A program made the position numbers and the translations under genes. This document shows positions 1 through 11,405 of a stretch of 64,000 nucleotides of DNA, one piece after another (position 1 is the first letter of the stretch; each line of letters begins with the position of its first letter). The stretch is from positions 4,864,001 to 4,928,000 of the forward strand of contig NZ_CP127162.1 of assembly GCF_030263935.1 (NCBI RefSeq). Reading direction: 5' to 3'. Below the pieces are notes generated by a model. The model was not told the origin of the DNA. It made no database searches and saw only the letters and a program-made list of their open reading frames with translations. The DNA is from Paenibacillus polygoni (GTDB lineage Bacteria; Bacillota; Bacilli; Paenibacillales; Paenibacillaceae).

Positions 1-646
1 TTCCATGACGCAGCGGCTGACGTGCAATATGTCTTTCTTTTACATGGGCGCCGTGCAGGTGTAAAAAGTCGAATTCAGCATCACGAAAATCAACAGATGC
101 GCTTAGCGCACTGAGTAATTTAATAGAATGAGTTCCCTCATTCACAAAACGAACAGACCGAGTAATCACATTGAACTGTTCAAAGACTGTATAAGTTAAA
201 AACACCTTCAGACCAATTAACGAATCTTCCAAGAGGATCTCAAGCGTTTCTGCCTCATCCTCTTTTTCAACATAGGTGGAAGGAAGCCCCTCTAGCGGCA
301 TTTTCCCTTTACTAATTTTATGATCAACATACCGTAAGTCTGTAATGGTTGAGCCATTATCCAGTTGAACTTGGTAAGCAGGCTTTCTAAAATCGGTATT
401 CCCATACTGCGGATATTCCTGCGGCAATGTATCCAGAGAAAACGTACGATCATGTCTATGATCATACGGATTTCCCGAGAATCCCCGGTCTACATATTGA
501 ATCGCATTAGAATGCCGATAGTCGCTAACACCTCTGCCCCAGTAATAATGCGCAAGGTACCCATCACGTAATACACCCATTACATAGCTGGTATCTTTAG
601 CCCTCAAATGAAAGGTCTTATTTTCAGAATTATAATGAATTCCCAT
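1..646 (-). CDS. alpha-galactosidase, GH36 family (N-terminal part)
   Basis: The frame is open from an ATG at 646 to the window edge, so only about the first 215 residues are present and the catalytic barrel is missing. The translation begins MGIHYNSENKTFHLRAKDTS and continues with LRDGYLAHYYWGRGV, the pattern of the beta-sandwich N-terminal domain of GH36 alpha-galactosidases, which release galactose from melibiose, raffinose and stachyose. It is the last visible gene of a minus-strand operon after a sugar symporter and a LacI regulator, which supports alpha-galactoside use. Family call is good; exact substrate is inferred. Confidence 0.85.
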   Translation of the reverse strand, partial: MGIHYNSENKTFHLRAKDTSYVMGVLRDGYLAHYYWGRGVSDYRHSNAIQYVDRGFSGNPYDHRHDRTFSLDTLPQEYPQYGNTDFRKPAYQVQLDNGSTITDLRYVDHKISKGKMPLEGLPSTYVEKEDEAETLEILLEDSLIGLKVFLTYTVFEQFNVITRSVRFVNEGTHSIKLLSALSASVDFRDAEFDFLHLHGAHVKERHIARQPLRHG

Positions 647-719
647 TGTAATAAAACAACTCCGATCTCAATTTGATTGCTCCTTTATAACCGTGTCTAT
701 AATAGGTCAATTGATCTTT

Positions 720-3045
<2,326 letters not shown>

Positions 3046-3085
3046 TTCAATCCTTCTTTCATCTTTTTTCAAGAAAGCAGTAAAA

Positions 3086-3110
3086 CGATTACATAAAGCG
3101 ATTACATAAA
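3086..3110 (-). promoter_or_regulatory. Tandem 12-bp repeat, cre-like (CcpA) boxes
   Basis: CGATTACATAAA occurs twice, at 3086 and 3099 (13-bp period). On the coding strand each copy reads TGTAATCGYTTTAY, close to catabolite-responsive elements (TGWNANCGNTNWCA) but with one or two mismatches at the end. It lies in the 5' leader of the sugar operon, where CcpA control would be expected. Confidence 0.4.
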
Positions 3111-3131
3111 TAACTAGTTATCTTGATGCTG

Positions 3132-3173
3132 TTTTAGTAAATTTAGTGTAACAAAAAAGTTTGTAAACTACAA
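3132..3173 (-). promoter_or_regulatory. Promoter and operator of alpha-galactoside operon
   Basis: On the minus strand TTGTAG (3173-3168), a 17-bp spacer and TACACT (3150-3145) form a plausible SigA promoter. The motif TTTTAGTAAA at 3132-3141 lies directly downstream of the -10, across the expected start site, a classic repressor position. Confidence 0.5.
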
Positions 3174-3236
3174 TAGGAGACTTTTTTTATTCATAATCTC
3201 TAAAAAAAGCAGGTTTTTTATGATTTTTCTTATATT

Positions 3237-3280
3237 ATTTTAGTAAATCAAGTTAATATAACATCCTATTTTACTAAAAT
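3237..3280. promoter_or_regulatory. Two further upstream operator-like motifs
   Basis: ATTTTAGTAAA at 3237-3247 repeats the motif found at the start site, and ATTTTACTAAAAT at 3268-3280 is a 13-bp palindrome (centre base excepted) of the same word. Three copies of an A/T palindrome in 150 bp upstream of a LacI-controlled operon suggest co-operative operators. Confidence 0.45.
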
Positions 3281-3331
3281 AATAAAAAACAAGCTAAGAT
3301 AACTGTTTTTCAAATTATAAAAGGAGATAAC

Positions 3332-3386
3332 AAAAAGGCCTATGTTTGCACCCTGCCTCTCTCATTAGGTGCACACAAAAGCCTTA
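3332..3386. other. Stem-loop far upstream of the galactoside operon
   Basis: AAGGC/GCCTT and TGCACC/GGTGCA arms pair into a hairpin that on the minus strand is followed by TTTTT, like an intrinsic terminator. No minus-strand gene lies directly upstream, since the next gene (3464) is on the plus strand. It could shield the sugar operon from antisense transcription or sit in a longer leader. Function unknown. Confidence 0.35.
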
Positions 3387-3463
3387 TCATCCCTTATATT
3401 ACCTATATATTTATTCACAAAATGTTACTGACACAGAAAAACTATTTTTCGAGATAATAGTCA

Positions 3464-4393
3464 ATGGACAATTCCATATACTCATTATTAGTAAAGAAGG
3501 TGTTTTTTATTAGTTATCTTAAATCATCTAAAATTCGTATTCTGTCTGTTGCTTTGATCCTATTCTTTATTGCAGCAGTAGGTAAATGGCTTATAAACAA
3601 GGATACTACATCCTATTCAACATGGCTTTGGGATACCTCGGTGATCGAGACAGATATGGAGCATACGGTAGAGTCCATTCTTAACATGAACATTCATTCT
3701 GTATATTTACAGTACTCTTCAAAAGTTAGCAACGATACCTATAGAAACTTTATTTCTTCCTTGCAAAAAGAAGGAGTAGAGGTATATGCATTAGATGGTG
3801 CTCCTGATTGGGGGATTACAGACCATGAAAGTAAAGATCAGTTTCTAGATTGGTTTCATAACTACCAAGCAGATGCGCTTTCTCACGAGCAATTTAAAGG
3901 CATTCATCTCGATATCGAGCCTTATCTGTTAGAAAACTGGGACACGAACCAAGAGGAAATTATCTACCAGTATCAAACCCTCCTCTTACAAATAGGCAAT
4001 TTCGCTGAAAATTTGAACGCAACCTTAGGAGTCGATATCCCTTTTTGGTTTGATGAGATAACCTATGATAATAAATATGGACAAGGTTACCTATCGCAGT
4101 GGCTGATCCAAAACACAGATGAAACCACTATTATGGCATATCGAAACTTTGCAGAAGGCAAAAACGGGATTATCGACCTCAGCACACAGGAAGTAGACTG
4201 GGCCGAACAGGAGAATAAGAACATAACAATTGCTGTTGAAACTGAAAAAACGCCGGAAGAACACGTTTCATTTTATAATAAAAATAAGCACACCCTTGTT
4301 TCGGAGATCAAACATGTACAGAATCATTACAAGGGCCGGATCGCTGGAATCGCTATTCATTCCTTCGAGAGTATGATAGAACGATCGGAGTAG
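3464..4393 (+). CDS. Membrane-anchored TIM-barrel protein, GH18-like
   Basis: 309 residues with one membrane segment at about 25-42 and an extracellular domain. GIHLDIEPY (147-154) resembles the DxE catalytic strand of GH18-like hydrolases and TIMAYR (222-227) their MxY strand, so a polysaccharide-cleaving barrel is plausible, although the full DxxDxDxE motif is not present. It is convergent with the CotH/GT2/VTC cluster and shares its terminator, suggesting action on the same polymer. The Shine-Dalgarno before 3464 is weak, so the start is uncertain. No confident family name. Confidence 0.6.
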   Translation: MDNSIYSLLVKKVFFISYLKSSKIRILSVALILFFIAAVGKWLINKDTTSYSTWLWDTSVIETDMEHTVESILNMNIHSVYLQYSSKVSNDTYRNFISSLQKEGVEVYALDGAPDWGITDHESKDQFLDWFHNYQADALSHEQFKGIHLDIEPYLLENWDTNQEEIIYQYQTLLLQIGNFAENLNATLGVDIPFWFDEITYDNKYGQGYLSQWLIQNTDETTIMAYRNFAEGKNGIIDLSTQEVDWAEQENKNITIAVETEKTPEEHVSFYNKNKHTLVSEIKHVQNHYKGRIAGIAIHSFESMIERSE

Positions 4394-4417
4394 ATCCCTA
4401 ACCTATCTGAAGAATAT

Positions 4418-4468
4418 AAAAAATGGTGTCTATAAGAAAGAATAACTCCTTCTTAAGACACCATTTTT
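4418..4468. terminator. Bidirectional terminator between convergent genes
   Basis: AAAAATGGTGTCT and AGACACCATTTTT form a strong stem with A-run before and T-run after, serving both the plus-strand gene ending at 4393 and the minus-strand cluster ending at 4481. Confidence 0.8.
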
Positions 4469-4480
4469 ATCTGCTTATTT

Positions 4481-5188
4481 TTATGACATGTAACTCTCAA
4501 AAAAGCCCCGTGATAAACTATATTTACTAACCGATTGCTGTTTAACATCGCATCTTCCCAGGATGTCACTAAGCCACCGATATAAAAATTTATTATATTT
4601 TACTTCCAAGACTTTTGTGTCAAAATCAAATAGCGGATACAGAACCGTATTTGGATTAAAAAAGTCTAAATCAATCTCATTACTGCGGATCTCTGAATCT
4701 AGCGTGATCCGAATATCATTGGTCGGATGTATAAATGCTTTTCTTCGATATTCAATGATAACAACCGGACGATAATGATCAATCTTCATAATATTATAAA
4801 TGGTATTCGCTGCTTTACTATTATATTTTAATAAAACATCGTAATCACATTCCATTAATCTCTCAGCATCTTCACGGTCGATAACGACACTATCTTTTCT
4901 TTGCGCCGTGCCAAATTTCCGTTTAATCTCTAACTTTACCTTTGGATGATTCACATCATACGTTCTTATTCTAATTTTTTTGCGATTTTCTATTCCGTCT
5001 ACTCGTTCATAGAAATCCTTATTAAAAGGGGTATCAAAGTATAAAGAACGAATGATATATCCAAAAGCTTTATTATTTTTGTCAGGGATAAGAACATCAT
5101 TCAACATGCTTGATAACTCAGCATACTGAAAAGAATTGATCACATACTTCATTTCTTTTCTTGATACATTCAAAGTTGTTTCACTCAT
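4481..5188 (-). CDS. VTC domain (CYTH-fold) polyphosphate polymerase-like protein
   Basis: 235 residues from the ATG at 5188, which is preceded by AAAGGA; a longer frame to 5245 would overlap the upstream gene. Triphosphate-tunnel strands are visible: RKEMKYVI (10-17), RSLYFDT (47-53), KIRIRTYD (71-78), KVKLEIKRK (84-91) and VLEVKYNKFL (193-202), with the charged residues that line the tunnel. In yeast this domain makes polyphosphate from ATP. Bacterial VTC proteins often sit beside CotH and DUF4956 genes, as here. Its product is unknown. Last gene of the cluster. Confidence 0.85.
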   Translation of the reverse strand: MSETTLNVSRKEMKYVINSFQYAELSSMLNDVLIPDKNNKAFGYIIRSLYFDTPFNKDFYERVDGIENRKKIRIRTYDVNHPKVKLEIKRKFGTAQRKDSVVIDREDAERLMECDYDVLLKYNSKAANTIYNIMKIDHYRPVVIIEYRRKAFIHPTNDIRITLDSEIRSNEIDLDFFNPNTVLYPLFDFDTKVLEVKYNKFLYRWLSDILGRCDVKQQSVSKYSLSRGFFESYMS

Positions 5189-5211
5189 TAGTAAGAAATC
5201 CTTTCGTTCCC

Positions 5212-6612
5212 TTATTCCATTGAAACACGCTCCATATTTCCCCACTTATGCTTTCCTTTTCGTGTACCCACAAAAGCACCAATTCGAAATAGGGAACACA
5301 TTTGTCTATAACCGAAACATTCCAATACCGATACAGCAAGAAGTTTACATACACCTTTCGGTGACAGTAAATCACGAAATAAATAATTACAGTAAATAAT
5401 TGAGATCCAGGAAGCGACAATATTAAATACCATATAAAAAATCAAAAAGAAGATAAGGAATTCCAGATTAATCATATGAAAGAAAAAGGATAACGTTACC
5501 GTCAATATTCCGAGAATCTCTAGTAAAGGGGTTATATACTCGAATAAAACGAAATACGGATACGAAATCATACCCACCGTTCCATACATGGGACGAAAGA
5601 ACATAAAAGAGTGAGAAAAGAGTGCTTGTCCCATCCCTATATGCCAGCGTTTTCTCTGCGATCTCAGCACTGATATTTTCTCAGGGACTTGCGTCCAGCA
5701 GATCGCATCGGGTGCATAATCAATATGATAAGGGAGGTTGTTTTTTCGATAATAACAGTGCAGTTTCACAATCAAATCCATATCTTCGCCCATTACATCT
5801 GTGGTATATCCGCCCACTTTGATTACTGCTTTTTTATTATAGAGACCAAATGCTCCTGAAATAATTAAATTAGAATTCAGTCCATTCATAGCTACACGTG
5901 ACATGAGAAACACACGGAAATACTCAATCATTTGGAACATGACAAGCCATTTGTTAGGCGTATCAATTTTTACAATTCTACCATCTTTCATTGTGGCCTG
6001 ATTTACAACTTTAATATTACCCCCAACGGCAATGACATCATCACTTTCCAGGAATGGTACCACAATTTTCTCCAAGGAGTCGTACTGTAAAATAGAATCT
6101 GCATCCAAGCATATAAACAAGGGATATTTACTTACATTAATTCCGGTATTAAGAGCGTCGCTCTTTCCCCCATTTTGTTTATCTACCAGTACAATTCGCT
6201 TTCCTTCAACATCACCTTCATAAATATGATGAATCTCTTTGCAGTCTATTTGTTTATGAATAGGGCGTCTTACTTCTTTTAACTCAAAGTGGTCCAGTAC
6301 TTTCTGCATGGTGGAGTCTTTCGATCCATCATTAACAATAATAATCTCTACTTTGGGATACCTTAAATGCAATAAAGAGGTGATAGAACTGATAATGGTT
6401 ACCTCTTCGTTGTAGGCAGGAACGATAATAGAAATAGGGATATAATTCTCCCTATGATGAAGCTGCGGGTACCCCATATGGCTTTTCTTTACGAAAAAAT
6501 CATCAAGTTGGAAGGAAGCCACCATGGTATTTAAAAACACGTAAATCGCATATAGAAACATATAGACCAAGAAAAAGAAATTAATGAACAAGATGATTTG
6601 TTTTAAATCCAT
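5212..6612 (-). CDS. Membrane glycosyltransferase family 2, processive synthase type
   Basis: 466 residues. An N-terminal helix (about 7-30) is followed by a GT2 domain with IIVPAYNEE (62-70), VNDGSKDST (93-101), the DxD motif DAD (170-172), the GED acceptor motif (275-277) and QRKRW (319-323), the QxxRW signature of processive synthases such as cellulose, hyaluronan and poly-GlcNAc synthases. Several C-terminal membrane helices (about 345-430) would form the export channel. It overlaps the HEAT gene by 32 bp and precedes the VTC gene by 23 bp. No PilZ domain is visible. Polymer identity unknown. Confidence 0.88.
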   Translation of the reverse strand: MDLKQIILFINFFFLVYMFLYAIYVFLNTMVASFQLDDFFVKKSHMGYPQLHHRENYIPISIIVPAYNEEVTIISSITSLLHLRYPKVEIIIVNDGSKDSTMQKVLDHFELKEVRRPIHKQIDCKEIHHIYEGDVEGKRIVLVDKQNGGKSDALNTGINVSKYPLFICLDADSILQYDSLEKIVVPFLESDDVIAVGGNIKVVNQATMKDGRIVKIDTPNKWLVMFQMIEYFRVFLMSRVAMNGLNSNLIISGAFGLYNKKAVIKVGGYTTDVMGEDMDLIVKLHCYYRKNNLPYHIDYAPDAICWTQVPEKISVLRSQRKRWHIGMGQALFSHSFMFFRPMYGTVGMISYPYFVLFEYITPLLEILGILTVTLSFFFHMINLEFLIFFLIFYMVFNIVASWISIIYCNYLFRDLLSPKGVCKLLAVSVLECFGYRQMCSLFRIGAFVGTRKGKHKWGNMERVSME

Positions 6613-7765
6613 CTCTTCTCTCCTCCTTTTCCACGTTCTCGATCTGGAAGCGGGCTAATTTCACTTGATCATGATCAGAGTTAATTAGACCTTTGGAATA
6701 GAGAGTGTAAATCATGATATCTCTCGCAAAATTGTCTTTTTCACAAAGGACTTTCCTAATGGAACTATCTTTATTAAAAATGTCCTCTTCTTCCAAGCGA
6801 AAAAGGGTAAAAGCACAATTGTACCGTACGAACCAGTTCGCATCTTTTATATATTCATGGAGCAGTGTAATCGTTTCTTCACATGGATATAAACCAATTG
6901 CCCGTGCACACACGGCTCTCATTTCGTAGTCTTTACTTTTGAAGTTTTCAACAATAAATGGGTATGCCTCTTGTTTATGAACGACTCCAAAATAGCGGAT
7001 TCCAGCGATGATTATTTCTTTATCACTAGATGTTGTAATGAACTGTAACATTTCATCAGCATATTCACTTATTCTGCGGTTTGTAAAATGATCTAAGATA
7101 CCCCGCTTTATTTTTGGGCAGAATTCAGCTATATGACTAGCTAACGCTTTATTTAACTCCTGCACATCTCCGCAAAAACTATCCATAAAATCCACAATCA
7201 CTTTATTATTAAAGTACGATTTTCCTTTTGAGATTCTACGATATGCCTCCATCATGGTATCTACATTTCCTGTGTTTCTTAGGACTCGGAGTGCATTATT
7301 CCTCACATACAGCGAAGGATCGTCTAGACTTTCTAGTGCAAAATTGGTGACCTCTTCCGAGTTCATATAATATTCAGCACACAAATATAAGATATAGCTC
7401 TTTCGATACTTATTGCGCACGATGCGATTGTTATTTAACATTTCAAAGTCGATAACATGAGTCACCAACTGATGCAGCTTCTCCGTTAAACCGTCCTGTT
7501 TCACTCTGGCAAAATAAATAGAATTAAATGCCTGAAGACCTGCTTTGGCTTGGACCTTCTTCCGTAGATTATCCATCTCATCTTCTGAAATGATAGACCC
7601 ACTTTCTAATTGCATATACTTATCAACAATTGGCTGCATTTCGTTCTCCAATTGGCTGACTCTTCTATGGTCCATTGCTTGTTTCACTTTTGAAAAAACA
7701 AGATATAAAATAACAAGAAATAAAACAACGAAGAAAAAAATAATAGAGAAGTATATCAGATCCAT
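6581..7765 (-). CDS. Membrane-anchored HEAT-repeat protein
   Basis: 394 residues: an N-terminal helix (about 5-25), a charged helical segment (about 28-75), then repeated helical pairs such as DPSLYVRNNALRVLRNTGNV and SKDYEMRAVCARAIGLYP, typical of HEAT/PBS-lyase-like repeats. These usually act as protein-binding scaffolds. The 3' end overlaps the synthase start, implying translational coupling, so it may be a co-factor of the GT2 enzyme on the cytoplasmic side. Role inferred. Confidence 0.75.
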   Translation of the reverse strand: MDLIYFSIIFFFVVLFLVILYLVFSKVKQAMDHRRVSQLENEMQPIVDKYMQLESGSIISEDEMDNLRKKVQAKAGLQAFNSIYFARVKQDGLTEKLHQLVTHVIDFEMLNNNRIVRNKYRKSYILYLCAEYYMNSEEVTNFALESLDDPSLYVRNNALRVLRNTGNVDTMMEAYRRISKGKSYFNNKVIVDFMDSFCGDVQELNKALASHIAEFCPKIKRGILDHFTNRRISEYADEMLQFITTSSDKEIIIAGIRYFGVVHKQEAYPFIVENFKSKDYEMRAVCARAIGLYPCEETITLLHEYIKDANWFVRYNCAFTLFRLEEEDIFNKDSSIRKVLCEKDNFARDIMIYTLYSKGLINSDHDQVKLARFQIENVEKEERRDGFKTNHLVH

Positions 7766-7777
7766 AGTCGTCCTTTC

Positions 7778-9919
7778 TTAAGAGTCACCTACCTTTTCAA
7801 AATAGGCTTGAAGCACTTCATAAGATTTTTTAGTTCTTTCCTGATAGTGAATATCCATATTTTTTAGACGTATATAGCTGGGAGAAGTCACTTTCGTTAT
7901 TTGCCCATCGCTCTCTGCTACAACCTGTACCCCGATTTGATCTATTGCTGCTTTGGCATTGATTCCATCCTTATAAAAATCTCCTAAGGCTGTCCCGCCA
8001 ATCGGGTCAATTACATTCATTAACAGCCACGGAATTCGGATTTCAATCACACCATCTTTTACATAAAAATCAGCAAGTGAATTATACTCGGTAGAATGAT
8101 AATCGGAGTTTCCAAATACAAGTGTGCCTGTTTCCATATATTTCGGCGGTACTTTCTCCATGGTTCCATCATTCTGGAATACATTCCGTGTTAATAGATA
8201 AATGGGATCAAATATATCTGTATTTTCCGCAGGAATCGTCGTCATTTTATCCACGAGATTAGAGTAATACTTATAACGAAAATCAAAAATATTGTACCGA
8301 GAATGAACCTGAATATCGGAATCGTTTTTCCCTTGTATTCTTGCCACGAAATCAGCATTCATATCAAACATCCCATTATATCCTTCATAGTTCACAGTTC
8401 CCATCGATGGGTTAACATCAATAGCTATGCGCAGATGATCCTTCGTAAAATGAAAGTTGTCCTTTTGAAGCATCAGATATAAATAGCTGGAGTCATATTT
8501 GGCGTACAACTGTCCATTTTCATTATCGTATAGTAAATCTTCTTCCTTCCAATCCGTGGTGACCCCATCCACTTTAACCGCCTGCTCATCGCTTGGAACA
8601 AACTGCAGAATGCCAAAATGTTGTTCACTCGATTGCACGTCTAACCAATTTTCTGTATTCTCTATGTTTTTGATATGACGTGTATTCCAGGTTCTGCTTC
8701 GCTCCCACTCATCCTGCCAATGATATACAATGGCCCCTGCATATTGATTTTGGTAAATATCATCAAGCAACTCTGTGAGATACTTCCCCTGTTCCTCTTC
8801 GGTCATTCCTCCGCGGCTGTAATGACTAACTTCATCTTCTTTGGACATGGCTCTTGAAGTAGATAATCCAATACTCGTAATTACAATCGGTTTCTGATGA
8901 ATGCTCTTTAATTGCTGTAAATAACCTTCAAAGGACCCTTCTAGCTCTGAAGGAAGCGAATTTTCTGAGTTCACATTTAGAAAATCAGTATCGTTTGGTG
9001 ATGCCTGATAACTAGCAAAAATTCCGGTGTAGAGATCATTCGTCACCTTGATTTTCTCAATATTTAATTCCGTATTACGAAACACGCTGGATTGTGCCGA
9101 ATGTACAATAGGATCAAGCTCGGTGGTATTTAAAAAGGATACTAATCGCTGCTGATTATATTTTTCCGTCTCATATTGGATCGTATAATCTAGAGCCTCA
9201 GCCATTATATATTCAAACCCATTTAGAGAATCGGCCGTAACATAACTCCCCGTATAAGTTGAATGCTCTTGATCTTTTTTGTTCATAATTTTAACTAACG
9301 TAGGGTCCCACGAGTTACCAATAACGTAGCCTAATACATAAGGAGAAACATCATTCGCATACCATTTACTTGAGAAAATCTCTTTATTCCACATCATTTT
9401 TCTGCCATGGATAACATCAATGGTATTCTTAATATTAGTTTGCAAGTGTTTCGTTAATTCTTCACTTGTTTGTTTATATTCACCATCAATGAATTCTTCA
9501 TCGATAGGGATATCATGGATGATATAGATAGGATTCTGATTATTCTTATTAAACTCGTAAACTGCATTATACAAAGCGGGTGACTGAATAGAAGGAATTC
9601 GAATCGTGTTGACATTCATCTTGCTGATTTGATCTAGCCAAGCACTCATTTTCTCTTCCAGTTCGTCGGAACTTAGTTGCTCTTTATTAGGTAGACTTTC
9701 ACTTAGAGATATCCCTTTTATTACAAAGGGACTCCACTTTTCACCATCATAATATTCAATCTGATCTTCACTGACTCTAACTGCATAATGAACCCCATTT
9801 TGTTCAGTCGAGTTCTTAAAAGCACTCTTTTTAAAAGGCAAACCACCTAGAAAAAACAAATATATCAATAACATGATGATTAGTATCATGCTAGAGACAA
9901 TTAGCATAAATTTACGCAA
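7778..9919 (-). CDS. Membrane-anchored TIM-barrel plus CBM9-like protein, possibly non-catalytic
   Basis: 713 residues with a signal anchor (about 5-27), a barrel of the GH2/GH5 type (about 60-420) and a beta-rich C-terminal region (about 445-690; DGVTTDWKEEDLLYD, YLYLMLQ) like CBM9/DOMON-type carbohydrate-binding modules. Where such barrels carry GNEW (acid/base) and ITEFG (nucleophile), this protein has GNSW (201-204) and ITSIG (347-351), so both catalytic glutamates seem replaced by serine. It may bind glycan rather than cut it. Family membership is judged by eye; the catalytic comparison is inference. Confidence 0.6.
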   Translation of the reverse strand: MRKFMLIVSSMILIIMLLIYLFFLGGLPFKKSAFKNSTEQNGVHYAVRVSEDQIEYYDGEKWSPFVIKGISLSESLPNKEQLSSDELEEKMSAWLDQISKMNVNTIRIPSIQSPALYNAVYEFNKNNQNPIYIIHDIPIDEEFIDGEYKQTSEELTKHLQTNIKNTIDVIHGRKMMWNKEIFSSKWYANDVSPYVLGYVIGNSWDPTLVKIMNKKDQEHSTYTGSYVTADSLNGFEYIMAEALDYTIQYETEKYNQQRLVSFLNTTELDPIVHSAQSSVFRNTELNIEKIKVTNDLYTGIFASYQASPNDTDFLNVNSENSLPSELEGSFEGYLQQLKSIHQKPIVITSIGLSTSRAMSKEDEVSHYSRGGMTEEEQGKYLTELLDDIYQNQYAGAIVYHWQDEWERSRTWNTRHIKNIENTENWLDVQSSEQHFGILQFVPSDEQAVKVDGVTTDWKEEDLLYDNENGQLYAKYDSSYLYLMLQKDNFHFTKDHLRIAIDVNPSMGTVNYEGYNGMFDMNADFVARIQGKNDSDIQVHSRYNIFDFRYKYYSNLVDKMTTIPAENTDIFDPIYLLTRNVFQNDGTMEKVPPKYMETGTLVFGNSDYHSTEYNSLADFYVKDGVIEIRIPWLLMNVIDPIGGTALGDFYKDGINAKAAIDQIGVQVVAESDGQITKVTSPSYIRLKNMDIHYQERTKKSYEVLQAYFEKVGDS

Positions 9920-9933
9920 GTTACATCAATCCC

Positions 9934-11394
9934 TTACAAAGCACTCTCGTTCATTCTGTATAAGATAGCTGTATTTTGATCAAGCCAGCTTGCCCGTTTC
10001 GCAATATAGTCTTTCATTTGTTGAATTTCCTTTTCATACTCTTCCACTTGGGAAGAACCATTCCATTTCACATGGTTTCGCTGGATCGCATCTCCCAGTT
10101 CTTCAACCGCACGATCGATCAGATCATATAAGTATTCTTCTGATAATACATTCTTCCGAAGGAACTGATATCTTTCTATATACGTATCAACAAAATAAGG
10201 ATCCTTAAAGAGCTGATCAAACCAAGTGGTGTTGAACATTCTATATCCTTCTGCACTAGAATATGGGGAATTCTCAGGTAAACCGAGAATCAAATCAAAA
10301 TCCCAAACCGGTCCTGCATGTAGACGACCACCTATATCTCTGTAGAAATAGGTACTGACATCGCCACCATCCACATTATTAAAAAAGTCATTAATGATCG
10401 CATAATCAACAAAGGATTTCACATCAATGTATTTTCGATATCCGCTTCTTTTGTTGGTAAAGTCACGAGAATATAAGGTCAATTCAAAATCATTAATATA
10501 GTCATCTATGATTTGTCTTTGGTTATCTGTAATTCGTGCCTTGCTAGGATACACATACGTAAGTCTACTTCTTTTCTTGACCGTACCATCTGCACTTACA
10601 ATTTGGTCTGTTAAGACACTGCTCCATAAGCTGTCTAATACAGGCTCTCCTACTTTAATCTTGTCCCTAGCAATGATAAAGCTCGTGTCTGTGTAACGCT
10701 CATCGGTTTTTGTTATATTCACCCGGTCAGAACTGCGTGTAATTTTCTCCATGATCATATATACACCGCGGTAGCTTACATCGTTGATCTCATTTGTCTG
10801 ATCATCAAGGATATACACTTCAACAAACCGAGTTTCAGGTGCAAATGCCATGATTTCACCCGAAACTTGGTAAGCTAAATGATTTCGAATGAGAGAACTG
10901 TCTGCGGAAACCCCATTTAATACCCACTCATTGTCTTTGGGCATATTTAATAGGGATACATCTTTCTCTCCCCCGGTCTCATTCATAAATTTTAGAGAGA
11001 ACTGTTTTTTTGGATTAACACGTGAAGATTGTCCTCTAATACCAATCTCCACCTTTTCTTTAATTGCTGGTTTTGTTTGCGGATCCATACAGGTGGTTCC
11101 ATCAGAATTAACATCATATAGAGAGAAATCTACCGTATACCTATCCGTCTTTTCATTGACTGATAAATCAGAGATGGTTTCAATATTTTGACCATCGGTA
11201 TCAATAATAACAACCGGTAAGTTGTGATCTCCTTCACATGAATATAAATCATCAGGATTTGAGGTTGCCTGTTTCTCGGAATTTTTGTTTCCAGAAGTGT
11301 AGGTGAGGCGAGGAATTGCAACAATAAAACTAGCAATCAATAATATGATCATTATGAACAACAACGTTTTCTTTCCATTATTCCTTTTGTTCAT
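9934..11394 (-). CDS. CotH-like kinase family protein, membrane anchored
   Basis: 486 residues. One membrane helix (about 11-30), then a CotH domain: RGQSSRVNPKKQFSLKF (120-136), YRGVYMIMEKI (208-218) and AGPVWDFD (360-367) with the conserved acidic pair. CotH of Bacillus is an atypical kinase that phosphorylates spore-coat proteins; membrane-anchored homologues outside spore loci are common and their substrates are mostly unknown. Here it is second in a cluster with DUF4956, GT2 and VTC genes, so a surface protein or polymer-assembly factor is a likelier target than spore coat. Confidence 0.85.
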   Translation of the reverse strand: MNKRNNGKKTLLFIMIILLIASFIVAIPRLTYTSGNKNSEKQATSNPDDLYSCEGDHNLPVVIIDTDGQNIETISDLSVNEKTDRYTVDFSLYDVNSDGTTCMDPQTKPAIKEKVEIGIRGQSSRVNPKKQFSLKFMNETGGEKDVSLLNMPKDNEWVLNGVSADSSLIRNHLAYQVSGEIMAFAPETRFVEVYILDDQTNEINDVSYRGVYMIMEKITRSSDRVNITKTDERYTDTSFIIARDKIKVGEPVLDSLWSSVLTDQIVSADGTVKKRSRLTYVYPSKARITDNQRQIIDDYINDFELTLYSRDFTNKRSGYRKYIDVKSFVDYAIINDFFNNVDGGDVSTYFYRDIGGRLHAGPVWDFDLILGLPENSPYSSAEGYRMFNTTWFDQLFKDPYFVDTYIERYQFLRKNVLSEEYLYDLIDRAVEELGDAIQRNHVKWNGSSQVEEYEKEIQQMKDYIAKRASWLDQNTAILYRMNESAL

Positions 11395-11405
11395 ATGTCA
11401 TACAC

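Noticed and set aside
3300..3400. T-box or riboswitch before the sugar operon
   Set aside because: No T-box sequence or known aptamer core; only a simple hairpin is visible.
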